Assembly: GCA_034620365.1 (NCBI GenBank)
Contig: JAQGEQ010000354.1
Location: 1 to 64,000, forward strand
Direction of reading: 5' to 3'
DNA from: Pegea sp. RAD2-039
Taxonomy: Eukaryota > Chordata > Thaliacea > Salpida > Salpidae
DNA length: 64,000 nt
Part shown: positions 37,365 to 48,740 of the stretch, piece after piece
Numbering within the stretch: the first letter of the stretch is position 1
How the letters are laid out: each line of letters begins with the position of its first letter
Translations under genes and position numbers: made by a program
Notes under the pieces: generated by a model
Databases searched by the model: none
What the model was told of the DNA's origin: nothing
The model's input: only the letters and a program-made list of their open reading frames with translations

Positions 37365-39981
37365 TCACACCTCGTTGTTTGGCTGCAAATAGAAATTTGT
37401 TGAACTTCAGAAGAAGAAGATGAAGACTTACAAGATGTAGAGAATCGAATAAGTTTTCTTGACTGTTATTATTAGAATGTGCTTCAATTGATTCATTCTC
37501 ATAAACTAAAGATGCATCAGTGTTTTTAAAAGTTTGAATTTTTGAATGTATTTCTTGAAGCTGTTGTTGGAACTTATGACTTTTCGTCTGATATTCGTAT
37601 CTGGAAGATACAAATTGAAGATAATGATTTGATGGAAGATAGTCACTTTTCATTTTGTATTTGAGCGGATAAAATTTGGCGGTTTTCATCGTTATGGTGA
37701 CGAACATCATCTAGTTGGTTACTACTGGTACAAGCAACCATCTCAACTGGTTCATTATAACTTGGTTGGTGATACTGTTGTGTGGTAGTTGGTGTACTGG
37801 TTGGTGGTTGGTTTGATGATGGATAACCAGACCAAAATTCATGAGCAGGATTACCAGCAGGTGAAAAGTGTGCCTGCATCAGTAGTATCATTATCGAGTG
37901 ATACTCATCTTTTATTCAAACTTACCACTAGGTGGTTCTCCATTAATAACTTCTTTGTTTCAGCCAGCTCTTCTTTCATCATTTCATATTCTTCAAATCT
38001 ATGATAAGTCAAAAATTGTGACGTCATCAGAAGCGCGCGGCCACTCACTTTTCATTAGATTGTTCAGTGATTTGTTGTAACTTTTCTTTCCATCTGTTAC
38101 ATTCATTTTCCAGCTCATGTGCAGAATTCTGTGACATCTACAGAACCATTTTTGACAAAAGCCATTTTCTCCACTTCAAGTTCTTACCTCCAGCTTATTC
38201 TTCAAGCTCTGAATTTCACTTTCACGGTTGACTGCTTTCGCGCGTAGCAACTCGGCTTCTTCTTCATATGCACGAACTTTTTCACCTAGCAACTCAGATG
38301 TCTCTTCTGCACGTTGCTAAAAATTACTAATATGAGTACAATGACGTTATTGGCGCGATACGACGCACCAACGCCGCGAACAAGTCACTGTAGCGAAGCT
38401 CAAGCTGCTGAAACTTCTCTTCAACTTCCTCCTTCTCGCGTTGAGCTATTACTTGCTGTTCCTGCTCTTTTCGAAGACGCGCGCGTTCCATCTAGACAAT
38501 GATGTCACACGCTGCCTAGCAACCATCAACAATCACCTGACGTCGCGCTTTTTCCTCTAACGCGAGGTTTCGCATTTGTTGTCGTTCCATCGTGCTCCCA
38601 ACTTTTCTCCGATCCATAAACAGATCATGATTGCCGCGACAAAGATCAAGGATCAGTTTACAGACCTCCTGGTCATCCACCATGAACACAAGATCCTCGC
38701 CACGAGGTGCTCCCTCCTTCTGAGGACTTCGGTTTGCTCCGATCAGTTTGACGCGTCGGTTAAGATTCTCTAATCCTACATCAATCACTGGTAAACACGT
38801 GACCCGTGGAAATGGGAGTTCTGGGTCACCTAGAGGGGCGGGAGGAGTCTGTTTCATGGTGAAACGCGATCCGTTGTAACACATATCAGCTAAACTGCTC
38901 CAATCGATTCGCATCGTCGCGTGCACCTTATCATCACAAGCATATAACGCTACTGATCGAGCGTTCACTCCTAACCACTTCGACACACCGTTACCATCCT
39001 GAAAACCATCTTTATCATCACGTCACATACTGATGACGTCACACGCGCGCGCGTACTTGAATAGGAAAGTAGTTGACTCCACTCATTTCAAAATCATGAA
39101 CAATTTTCAAATATTCTAATTCTGCTTCTTCTTTGTACAAGCCTTGATGAGCTGCATGCCTGTATGACGTCATTAATCCCTGTGACGTCATCATACGTCA
39201 CTCACCGACCACGTGTTGATCTGCCCGATTACTCCATCCATGATAGGAAAGCCTTTGGGTAGAAATTGTTCGTAGAAGTCGGTAGCAGCTCGATGCTTAC
39301 TCGTCACTGCGTCGAAATCACCGAACTGTGACGAAAAACATTAGTTGCCAACTAACTGGTTGCTAGGAGATGGTAACTAAGTAAATGTTGTCACTTACTT
39401 TTGCTTGTAATGAAAAAGAAGCGAGTAAAAGAGCTGCTTCTGGTTGACATGACAACATCCCAGCTAATATCAGCTTTTGATACTAAAACAAACCAAGATG
39501 ATGACCAAGGGATGGTTTGTGGGTGACTAACTTGTAAGAAGAACAGATGACGCGTGACGTCTTGAATTAACTCTTCTTCAATATTTTCAGGATAAAATTT
39601 AGCGTAAAATTGAAGATGAATCGTATCATCTTGGATTTGATCTGATGGTATTTGATCTATCATCTAAATTAATTGTAATTATCAAAGCTAATCTTTGAGG
39701 TCACACCTCACTTTTTTATCTAATTTTAGCCAAACTGGATAACCAGATTTACTGATGTAGGCTAATCCGAAGAAACTGGCCTCGCGGAGCCCAATAGTCC
39801 GACAGACCATATCAAACACCGTCCTGGTCTTCACCCAGCAGTCCACACTATCAACCAATCACAAGTAAGCAGTGTGAGGAAACAGTAAATAGAAGAAGCA
39901 CCTGAATTCGAGCTCAGCATCGAGAGAGGAAGCGACGACCGTGACTATTTTATTTCGTTTCTTTTTTAAAATGTTCAACAT
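37365..39981 (-). CDS. NF2: Merlin (NF2-type ERM/FERM protein), 14 exons
   Basis: Exons: 39902-39981, 39712-39847, 39532-39663, 39399-39482, 39210-39325, 39057-39159, 38537-38998, 38369-38491, 38188-38316, 38049-38137, 37926-37998, 37647-37873, 37432-37600, 37365-37382; 646 residues, all phases agree. The FERM domain matches merlin: [82 protein letters not shown] is merlin-type; ERM proteins have NHELYM. A helical region ([22 protein letters not shown]) and a Pro/Thr/Gln-rich tail follow. Merlin links membrane proteins to the cortex and acts upstream of the Hippo pathway. Two oddities: about 45 extra residues in the third FERM lobe (268-317), and a C-terminus ending in NNEV that lacks the conserved FFEEL-like tail. 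The last splice (37432/37382) is the least certain. Confidence 0.92.
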
Positions 39982-40137
39982 TTTGGCCAAAAAAAGTAAA
40001 TAAAAAATTAGATCAAGAAGTTTATCAACTGAAAAGACAACATATTATCTACACGATCATAGCGACGTCGTCATAGCAACCGAAATATTGTTTAGAACAT
40101 CGCTACAAAAGATTAGCATAAAAAAGTTCGATTGAAA
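39982..40137 (-). other. 156-bp gap between POLR2B and NF2, same strand
   Basis: On the minus strand this short gap has no AATAAA. It does have a good acceptor-like sequence, a T-rich run ending TTGTCTTTTCAG, at about 40033-40044, some 50 bases before the NF2 ATG. It could be a trans-splice acceptor, or the gap may simply hold a very compact terminator and promoter. Confidence 0.4.
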
Positions 40138-43100
40138 TCACGTGACCACCATTCTTGGGGCGATTGACATGGCCATGAGCTCCTGGAAGAGTAACTTACA
40201 AGCATAAGGCATCTTTACTTGCGAGATCCGTGTCTTGTTCTTACATCCACGACATTCAAATGTGTTTGACCTCCAATTAGCAATCGCAATCAATCCACAG
40301 AGATTACAGACGTGGACAGAGTAAGGATCTGACGCCTCGAACAATCGCTCTTTAAGGAACTGTGCCGCCCCATGAGCAATTTGGCAATCTCGTTCCATCT
40401 CACCAAAACGAAGTCCTCCATCACGTGATCGACCTTCCATTGGTTGCCGATTGAGGATTTGAAGAGGTCCACGAGCTCGCGAATGAATCTTATCTTCGAC
40501 CATATGCTTCAAGCGCTGGTAGTAAGTAGGTCCGACAAAGATTTGAGTGTTCATCTTCTGACCAGTGTGCCCGTTGTACAGGACCTCGTTCCCTCTTTGT
40601 TGGTATCCATATTCGTACAGCAGGTTGGAAATCTTTTGGACATTAACAGCGTCGTTGAAAGGCGTTGCGTCACCAATCTCACCTTTATTCGCAGACACTT
40701 TGCCTTGGAGACACTCAATTAAATGTCCGATTGTCATACGAGAAGGGATAGCATGTGGGTTGACTATAAGGTCCGGTTGGACACCTTCACAGGTAAATGG
40801 CATGTCTTGGGCCGAATATGTAATACCACAAGTACCCTTCTGTCCATGTCTACTTGCAAATTTGTCCCCGATTTGTGGAATTCGAACCGACCGGACCCGG
40901 ATCTTTGTAAACTTGTACCCATCTTGATTAATACTGACCATAACCTGGTCCACAATTCCTGTCTCGCTGGACCGCAGGAACGTGGATCCATCTCTCTTTT
41001 TAAACTTACTTGCTGTTCCTTCTAACTCATCTTCATTATCCGGCAACTGAATCGTCTTCCCGATGATGACGTCATCACCTGATACGCGAATCCCAGGTGC
41101 GATCAAACCATCATCATCGAGCTTATCGTACAAGGCATGCCGCATTCCAACGCACGTTTCCCGGTAAGGACGTTCAAACGTCTCCTCTTGCTCATAAGCA
41201 CTTTTGTTTTCAGCATCTTTGTAAGAACGATAGAAGACGGATCTAAAAAGGCCGCGATCAATCGAGCTTTTATTGATAATGATCGAATCTTCCTGATTGT
41301 AACCCGTGTATGACGCAATAGCGACAATCGCGTTAATACCAGCGGGAAGCTCTCGAAATCGGAGGTATTCCATCGATCTGGTAGTAACCAGTGGTTTTTG
41401 TGGGTAGTAGAGTACATGTGCTAAAGTATCCATACGTACATGGAAGTTGGTGATGTAGACACCCATCGCTTGCTTACCCATCGCGCTTTGATACGTGTTA
41501 CGCGGTGATTGGTTGTGATCAGGAAAGGGAATAATCGAAGCACAAACGCCCAGGATCATAGCTGGATGAATTTCACAATGAGTATATGTACAACAATACT
41601 GTTCTCCTTTATCCTGTAGATCTTCCGGGAACATAGCTAACATGATCGTTTCTTCTTCCAGAGGGTCAATATACTCAACTACACCACTAGCTACTAAATC
41701 TTGCCAACTGTAAGTGTTATATTCTTCTTTCAAATAATCGATGTGACGCTTCTTTAAAAGCAGCTTCTGATTCTCAACTATCAGCAAGGGTCTACAGATG
41801 CGTCCTGCATCCGTATAAATCCGGATTTCACGCTCTTTAATGTCTCTGACCATGGACACTTCAGATACAATCACATCCATGTCTCGACGGAGCTTTCTTA
41901 GAGTTGTCATCAACTGTTCTGGATCTTGATGTATCCCGACCCAGCATCCATTCACGAATATCTTCGTTGAATTAGCAATCGCTGAAGCAGAGATCTCTTC
42001 TAAGTTTTCCATCGACCATTCCTCTAAAAACTCCAGGATGGGACTTGGTTGGGATCCAACTGAGATGTAGGCCATCAGGGCAAGATTCTTGACCAGACCA
42101 ACTGCGTGTCCCTCAGGGGTCTCAGCTGGACAGATCATGCCCCACAAGGAGTTGTGAAGTTGACGGGGCTTCGCCAGTTTACCATCTCGACCAATGGGGG
42201 AGTTGAGACGTCGCAGATGTGAGAGTGTAGATGCGTATGTGAGGCGATTGAGGACCTGAGAGACCCCAGCACGCGCCTGATGTGCCTTTTTTTGGTCGCC
42301 CCAGTTGCCAGTAGCAAGGGAGTACTTAAGACCATCTGTAATGATCCGTGTCTTGATGGCGAGCTCCAAATTGAAGTCCTTGCCTCTATCGATAAACTTC
42401 TGGGCGTACAAACGAACTTCTTTCATCAGATTTTTAAACAATCCACGAAAAAGAAAAGCGAGTAAAGGACCAGCAAGATCAAGACGCTTGTTGCCATAGT
42501 GATCACGATCATCTAACTCCCGACGACCTAGAGCAGCTGAGAGTAATCGATGAACCATGTAGCCGAGGAAGTAAGCTTTCTTTGTTTCACAGAAGTCACT
42601 GATGCCAACATGAGGAAGAGTTTCCTTCTGTAGAATGTCTCTCGCGTACTTGATTCGCTTCTCTTTCGTCACGCCTGGCTTGGCACCACGTGAACCAATA
42701 AAATTAAGCGCGATGTTTTGCTCCTGAATGACGAAGGCTTCATCTAGAGACGGTTTCACCATCTCCATCATTTCAGGATCATCAAAATCATAGATGATGT
42801 GTTCAAGAATATCACGATCAGCAACAAAGCCTAACGCGCGAAACACAATAATAACAGGGATCTCTTGCCGGATGTAGGGGATCAGGGCGGTTATTCGTTG
42901 GCCAATTGCACTCTTCTTCACTCCCTGGCCACCCTTGGCAAGCAAATTGACCCACATAGAGCTGGTAGGTCTGGAACTGTTCTCCAAACAGCTTCTAATC
43001 TCACTGGTGAAAGCATATTTATTATCTTTCTTTTTAAACACATAAACAGTGTTTGTAGCCATCTTCTCTTGAGCTATCAAGACTTTTTCAGATCCATTGA

Positions 43101-43659
43101 TGATAAAATACCCACCCGGATCCAAAGGACATTCATTCAATTCAGTCAAATCTCGATCAGTGAGTGTACTAAGAAGACAATATGTTGATCTTAACATGAT
43201 GGGAATTTTGCCTATAAAAGTCTTTTGATTGGGAGAATCATCTGGTTCTGCATCTGGTCTTATCACAGTTTTAGTGATGTCAACATATAATGGGGCTGAA
43301 TATGTGAGATTTCTTAAACGTGCTTCATTTGGCATCATCGGACTTGGAGCACCATCTTTTTCCCAATGTGTGGGCTTAGAAAGATAAATTTGTTCAAATT
43401 TGAGCAGATATTTAGTAGGCACGGTTGCTTCCATTGAAGTATGTTGAGCTTCTGCTTGAAGTTCAATTAAAGGAGCATCTTCAACTATACGCTGAACAGA
43501 CATTTGGATAAATTCATCAAAAGAATCTAATTGTTGTCTCACAAGGCCCTTCTCATCGAAATATGAGCTGATTACGATCCAACAAGATTCTTGCCACATA
43601 TCTGGAGAGATCTCTTCTTCTTCAGGATCTACATTATGATCAAGATCATTGTCATACAT
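40138..43659 (-). CDS. POLR2B: RNA polymerase II second largest subunit (intronless)
   Basis: A single uninterrupted frame of 1,173 residues, almost exactly the length of human RPB2 (1,174). With RPB1 it forms the active centre of RNA polymerase II in the nucleus. All domains are present in order: protrusion and lobe ([22 protein letters not shown]), fork ([23 protein letters not shown]), external loops, hybrid-binding region ([46 protein letters not shown]), wall, anchor ([22 protein letters not shown]) and the C-terminal clamp zinc site [22 protein letters not shown]. The end IAPRMVVT is also standard. No intron is needed, unlike the surrounding genes. The first 200 or so codons are AT-rich and the rest much GC-richer. 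It is followed after only 156 bp by NF2 on the same strand. Confidence 0.99.
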   Translation of the reverse strand: MYDNDLDHNVDPEEEEISPDMWQESCWIVISSYFDEKGLVRQQLDSFDEFIQMSVQRIVEDAPLIELQAEAQHTSMEATVPTKYLLKFEQIYLSKPTHWEKDGAPSPMMPNEARLRNLTYSAPLYVDITKTVIRPDAEPDDSPNQKTFIGKIPIMLRSTYCLLSTLTDRDLTELNECPLDPGGYFIINGSEKVLIAQEKMATNTVYVFKKKDNKYAFTSEIRSCLENSSRPTSSMWVNLLAKGGQGVKKSAIGQRITALIPYIRQEIPVIIVFRALGFVADRDILEHIIYDFDDPEMMEMVKPSLDEAFVIQEQNIALNFIGSRGAKPGVTKEKRIKYARDILQKETLPHVGISDFCETKKAYFLGYMVHRLLSAALGRRELDDRDHYGNKRLDLAGPLLAFLFRGLFKNLMKEVRLYAQKFIDRGKDFNLELAIKTRIITDGLKYSLATGNWGDQKKAHQARAGVSQVLNRLTYASTLSHLRRLNSPIGRDGKLAKPRQLHNSLWGMICPAETPEGHAVGLVKNLALMAYISVGSQPSPILEFLEEWSMENLEEISASAIANSTKIFVNGCWVGIHQDPEQLMTTLRKLRRDMDVIVSEVSMVRDIKEREIRIYTDAGRICRPLLIVENQKLLLKKRHIDYLKEEYNTYSWQDLVASGVVEYIDPLEEETIMLAMFPEDLQDKGEQYCCTYTHCEIHPAMILGVCASIIPFPDHNQSPRNTYQSAMGKQAMGVYITNFHVRMDTLAHVLYYPQKPLVTTRSMEYLRFRELPAGINAIVAIASYTGYNQEDSIIINKSSIDRGLFRSVFYRSYKDAENKSAYEQEETFERPYRETCVGMRHALYDKLDDDGLIAPGIRVSGDDVIIGKTIQLPDNEDELEGTASKFKKRDGSTFLRSSETGIVDQVMVSINQDGYKFTKIRVRSVRIPQIGDKFASRHGQKGTCGITYSAQDMPFTCEGVQPDLIVNPHAIPSRMTIGHLIECLQGKVSANKGEIGDATPFNDAVNVQKISNLLYEYGYQQRGNEVLYNGHTGQKMNTQIFVGPTYYQRLKHMVEDKIHSRARGPLQILNRQPMEGRSRDGGLRFGEMERDCQIAHGAAQFLKERLFEASDPYSVHVCNLCGLIAIANWRSNTFECRGCKNKTRISQVKMPYACKLLFQELMAMSIAPRMVVT

Positions 43660-45165
43660 TTTGAGTAGTTCTTATTTTATTAATCTATTAATCAAACCAA
43701 GCTTTAAATGTTTGAGAACCTGAGTACATAAACAAATTAATCTGCTTTTAAAAGTTATTCAAATTTTAGTCATCTAAAATATGTAAAAAGTAATAAAATT
43801 ATTCAAACTTAGATTGAATTTACATTATTATAGTTGCATATATAAATAAAAACATTATAACATAAATTAAATTATGTGTTATGAGTAATTTCTATTTTAA
43901 TATTTAAATCGTTTTTCCTCATCTAAAAGATAAAGTACTTAAGTTTTTTTATGCTATTATTTATCTATTAGTTAATAAATTAGTTTAATAAAATGAAACC
44001 ATATAGTTAAAAATGAACATCATTATAACAATAATATCTGATTCAAAAGTTTATTGTGAGTGTTGTATGAGATATAAAAAAAAACTTTTAATATGTTGAG
44101 AAAACTAAGTTTTAAAGTAATTCAAAAATGTTGAAAAATAACAAAAGATATCAATAGACTAGTTGAGATTACTTTTTATTAAAATGATAGTTGATTTGAT
44201 TTTGAAACTTGTATGTATAATTTTTATGAATAAAAATGGAAATATGAATATATCAAACTTTAAAAACAAATGTAAAGTAATTTTAGTAACTAAAGTTTAA
44301 TCATTAAATATATCTTTAAAACAACTTTGTTACAGAAGTAAAATTTTAACAAAGCAATTAAGATAAATCTTTTACTTACATTTCAAAAATTAATATAGAA
44401 ATATAATATTAATAAAAATATATAATATAAAATATAGTATAAACTAGAGTTATTTATAATAATTTGATCCTAAAATACCGAAGAAAAACAAATATCAATA
44501 GATACATTAATAATCATAGCAAAGAGTTTCTAGGAGTCCTAAAAATATTAACAAATTGTTTGTTTAATATTAAGTGATATATGATGTATTTAAAAGATAG
44601 AAATAATTGTTAATGGAAGTATTTTAAGCAAACGAATTTTTCAACAAGGATAACAAAGTTTTTAAATTTATGTATAGATTTCAATACAAGTATAACACGT
44701 TTAACAAGTAAACAAATTTAAGCATCAGGACAGCCAAAGTAGGTATAGTATCATGGCTGGTTGCAAAACTGAATAATATCCGCGATAGGACTGAACATTT
44801 TAAAGATAAGAATTATGATAAAATGGCTTTAAGTATGTTTTTAAAGCTAAGTAAGTTTATGATTATGTTTATTACTAATTTATCAAAAATTGGTTATAAA
44901 TTCTAAAACTGCAAGAATATTTAGCAAATAATTTAAAACATAAATGATTATCAAGAGTATGCAGAGTCGAATTTATACATTAGTAAAGCACATACCAAAA
45001 TACCCTTTTTTTTTGTAACTTTAGCTCTGAGTGTTTATTAGCACTAATATATTTAATATAAGCTCAGAACTAATTTTATAAAGCCTTTTCTTACAAAATT
45101 AGAAAATTTTGTGGAAAAAAGTTCATATTTGAGAAGAAACTAGCACCCTAAATTAGTCTAACAAT
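43660..45165. other. AT-rich spacer upstream of POLR2B
   Basis: About 1.5 kb, extremely AT-rich, with no exon seen. The POLR2B promoter should lie near its left end; I see no clear TATA box. Confidence 0.5.
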
Positions 45166-45169
45166 TAAT

Positions 45170-45725
45170 TATTTTATTTTTTATTTATAACAATAAATGC
45201 GAAGAAGGGTGCCTAAAGAGAGCACCCCCCGCTGATACACATTCTCACAAATAACATCTATTAAGGTAGAAATAAAAAGATATAACACATGGCATAAACA
45301 CACAATTACATATAATTATTATAATATTTAAAAAAAAGGAAAAGTTTACAGTTTAGAAATGGCAGTGTTGGCAATATTATAGCAGTTCAAATTCTGCTTG
45401 AACAACGCGAGTGATTCTGACATGACAATGTCTGATGGCAGCTGGTTCCAAGTACTAATTATGCGGTATGAGAAAAAATTCAGTCTGATTAAAGTACCAG
45501 GTGATATGGACTTATTAAGGTGTAATGTGCGTCGTTGATATAACGCGAGGGAAGGACTAATGGAATAAAAATCATCAAACTAAATGTCAATTAAATTGTG
45601 AATACTTTTTAAAACAAGAATTAAGTCGTATCTAATCTGTCAAGTTTCCAAAGTATCTAAATTCAAGAATCTGAGACGATGTTTATAACTATCGTATTTA
45701 ATATCAAGTTTCCTGAATTAGTTAC
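45170..45725 (-). mobile_element. LINE family A, 5'-truncated 3' end copy
   Basis: Matches about 10145-10690 of the nearly whole LINE in the same orientation, including the AATAAATG tail region and the GGGTGCCTAAAGAGAGCACC word. It breaks off near 45725, as expected for incomplete reverse transcription from the 3' end. It is moderately diverged: older than the 10-13 kb copy, younger than the 20.7 kb one. Confidence 0.88.
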
Positions 45726-47510
45726 GAAAATTACCGTTATGTAAATTAATATGGTAAAAGTCCGAAAAGTAGCTTAAAAAAGGCGACTTTTTAGAGTACG
45801 TTATATAAACAGAGATAACACGAGGCAGAACAGGTTCTTTAAGTCTATCTGAGTACGCTTGTTAAAACCGACGAGCAACAAAAGTGTTCATACTTTACAG
45901 TAAAAGTCGATCCTCACTAGCACTGAAAGACTTGATTAAGTTGTTGTGAGGCATTGGTGGAGTTCTATTTACTAATGTTTGTAGCTTTTGGATGCAACCA
46001 GCAAAATTCAAATTAGCACTACAACCGCGCTTCAAAAGGTTAACTATAAACTCAAAGGTGGCTTACTTGTAGATTCAGATGATTGCTTGTAACCCTACTC
46101 TGGTAATTTTGTTAGCAAAGATCAACTAAAAGAAAATACGCTACGTAGCTTTAGTGACGTCATCTAGGAAAGGGCTGGTCCATCTATTGTGGTTTGTTTA
46201 TCACGCGAAGCAGGCGTTCTGCCTGAACAAAAAGTGTGGCGACCCTAATGACTTTGTAATTTTCGAGTCTTCGAGCTACCAATTATCAACGAAAAATTTT
46301 CCGTCAATTTTCGGTTTGGATTTTTCTTGGTTTAGCTCTACACTGATAAAAGTCTTCGATTATTGATGTCAATTCATGTAAAATTAGTCAATTTATGATT
46401 TTACGATTAGTATTAGATCTTGACTATTTGTGTTTCAAAGTTTTCAAGGTAGATCTTGCTATCTATAGTATAGATTATTATTACATTAAATTTTAAATAA
46501 AAAAAATTAACACAAATTTAAATTGCTTATATAATGAACTTAGATATTTACAGCATCAAGACCTTTTAATCACAAAGCCTAATTACTTTTTACATATTTA
46601 ATGAAGCTTAATTTCACTAAATACTTTTTTTATATATACTTAAATGCTTTTTCTCATCTTTTATCAAATCGTAAATTTTAATGAAAAGCATTTCCCTACT
46701 TGACGTCAGTGCTTTCAATCACACAATATAAGTTGAAGTGATTTTGATAATTTCTTGAAAATTATAAGTTTCAAATATTGTAAACAAATTGTATTTTTGT
46801 TAAACTTTTGTTTAGTTAAGCTGTTAGAAAATAATTTCTCCTTAAAATGTTAGTTTAAGAACTTTTAAGTAATCCATCGAGCAGGAAGCAAAACACTTCC
46901 AGAAAAACATGTTTGTAGGCACAAGACTTGGCTACTAAGAAATTTAAAAACTTGCCAGTAGACTGAAGTCTACAAGTTTAAGGCAAGACTGTAACATAAG
47001 CATTTATTATTGTTGGAAAGTTCCTTAACTAAATTTATGAAAATTATGAGTAAGTCACCGTCACTAAAACATTAGATGAGCAACAATCAGTGAAGTAATG
47101 AGTTTCATTTCATCAACTTATTAAAAAACTAAAATAAACTGAGATTTTTTTTGGAATAAAGTCTTTAAAGTTTAAATTGAAAAACAAATTCAGGAAATAA
47201 TGGTGTAGGAAAGTTGTTAAAAGAAAATTTATTAGTCTGTTTTACTGCGTTCATCACTTCAAGGTTTGTATTATATGAAATAAGTTTTACACAGCTAAGA
47301 AACTACTGATTAGTAATATACAGACAATTGTAGCATGAAAATGTTCACAATTAGTTTGGCTGACCAGTGCAAAATAGGCAATACTTGGTACTAGAATACA
47401 CGAGATATCTGCATCCAATAAAGAAGTGAAAGAATTTGTGAACTTTATGAATCAATCTTTCACTTAAGATAAAGAAGATCTTTTGTAAAAGAAAAAAGAA
47501 AGAATAAGTG
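45726..47510. other. Spacer with a GC-richer island at about 45820-46370
   Basis: The island stands out from the AT-rich flanks and holds one TGACGTCA (46155). An open frame at 46154-46366 on the plus strand (starting MTSSRKGLVHLLWFVYHAKQ) resembles no protein that I know. It may be the remains of a mobile element or gene. 46380-47510 is AT-rich with nothing seen. Confidence 0.4.
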
Positions 47511-47515
47511 ATGAG

Positions 47516-48740
47516 TTATTTGAAGATGCTGGCTTTTTGTTTAAATGCAGCAACACGAGCTTTCTTCTCCTCTGCTTGCTTCTTCCGTTCTTCTCTCTCT
47601 TCTAAGATCTCTTTCTCAAATTTGCTTCCTTCATTTAACTTGCTCACCTGAGAACAGAACATTAAACACATGTAGATGAGGTTGCAAAGCAAACCTTAGC
47701 TTCAAAGAAGCTTTTGGCGCCGCCAACGCCTTCTTGAGATACATCAATCTCCGACAACTCAGCTAATCTCTTTAATCCATCGATTTCCAATTCTCCGAGA
47801 GAAGCTTTGCGGAAGATGAGAAGAAACTGAACAAGGTGGTATTTTAAGTTGTGTTAATAACCGGAAATAAAAGCTTGCTCGCGCGTCATATGCTTCCGGT
47901 AATTGAGACGATGAATCGATTTTCAAGCAGTTTTTACTCAATGAGTTTATAATAGAGGAGTTTCAGAACAAATCGAAGTTTGATAAGAAAATCAGTTTAT
48001 CAAGTAAAAAATGAATCAATTCTAAAGCGAGTGACGTAATGTAGGATGACGTCAATATTTTATCGATTATTCATCAAGAAGTAATTTCAAAGTACAACTT
48101 TGAAGAACAAATTGAGAAACATCAAATATTTGAAAAAACAAATTACGCCATTGAATAAACAGTAAACTTAATAACTCAATTATACAAATTAAATTGAGAA
48201 AAACTCACTTCTCTGTAGCTAATCTTTCCATCAAAGTCTTCATCCACTTCTTTGATCATTCCTTTAAGACCTAAATGTGTTTGAGGTGCACCAAGTTTTT
48301 CCATCATATACTTCAATTCTAGGAGATCAATGAATCCATCTTTACCAGTGTCATATCTGAAACCACCTAACTTGTATGTTTATGAACAATTATATATTTG
48401 TTTACTTTTTAAACATTGCTTTAAATTCTCTTAGTTGCTTCAAACTGAATTCTTTAAACTCAGTGTTCGGATTAAAAACATTTGTTGATTTGATAACAAC
48501 TTCACTAGAACCTTCATTTATATCTTCTTGTCTGTAAAATCAATCATTAAAACTTAATTTTCTGCTTTTCAAATCTTTTTACCTCTTTAATTTTTCAGCT
48601 AATTCATTATCAGCACTATCTAAAACTGATTTTTCATCAGATACGATCTTAGTTTCAATATTTTCAGTGGGGGCCTCTTCTTTTCCTTCAATTATATTTT
48701 GTCTTCTTGCAAGTAGCTGCGCAAGTTCATTTTCAGCCAT
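47516..48740 (-). CDS. EFHD2: Swiprosin (EF-hand domain-containing protein, EFHD1/2 type), 5 exons
   Basis: Exons 48583-48740, 48406-48531, 48209-48356, 47695-47826 and 47516-47647 give 231 residues, close to the 240 of human EFHD2. After a low-complexity N-terminus comes VFNPNTEFKEFSLKQLREF. Two EF-hands follow: loop 1 at about 97-108 (DTGKDGFIDLLE) and loop 2 at about 133-144 (DEDFDGKISYRE), separated by EKLGAPQTHLGLKGMIKEV. Then come FLLIFRKA, LAELSEIDVSQEGVGGAKSFFEAK and a charged coiled coil (EREERKKQAEEKKARVAAFKQK). Swiprosins bind calcium and actin in the cytoplasm and act in cell motility and immune signalling. EFHD1 and EFHD2 are vertebrate duplicates, so this is the single invertebrate form. 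Intron 3 is longer than usual (382 nt). Confidence 0.96.
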
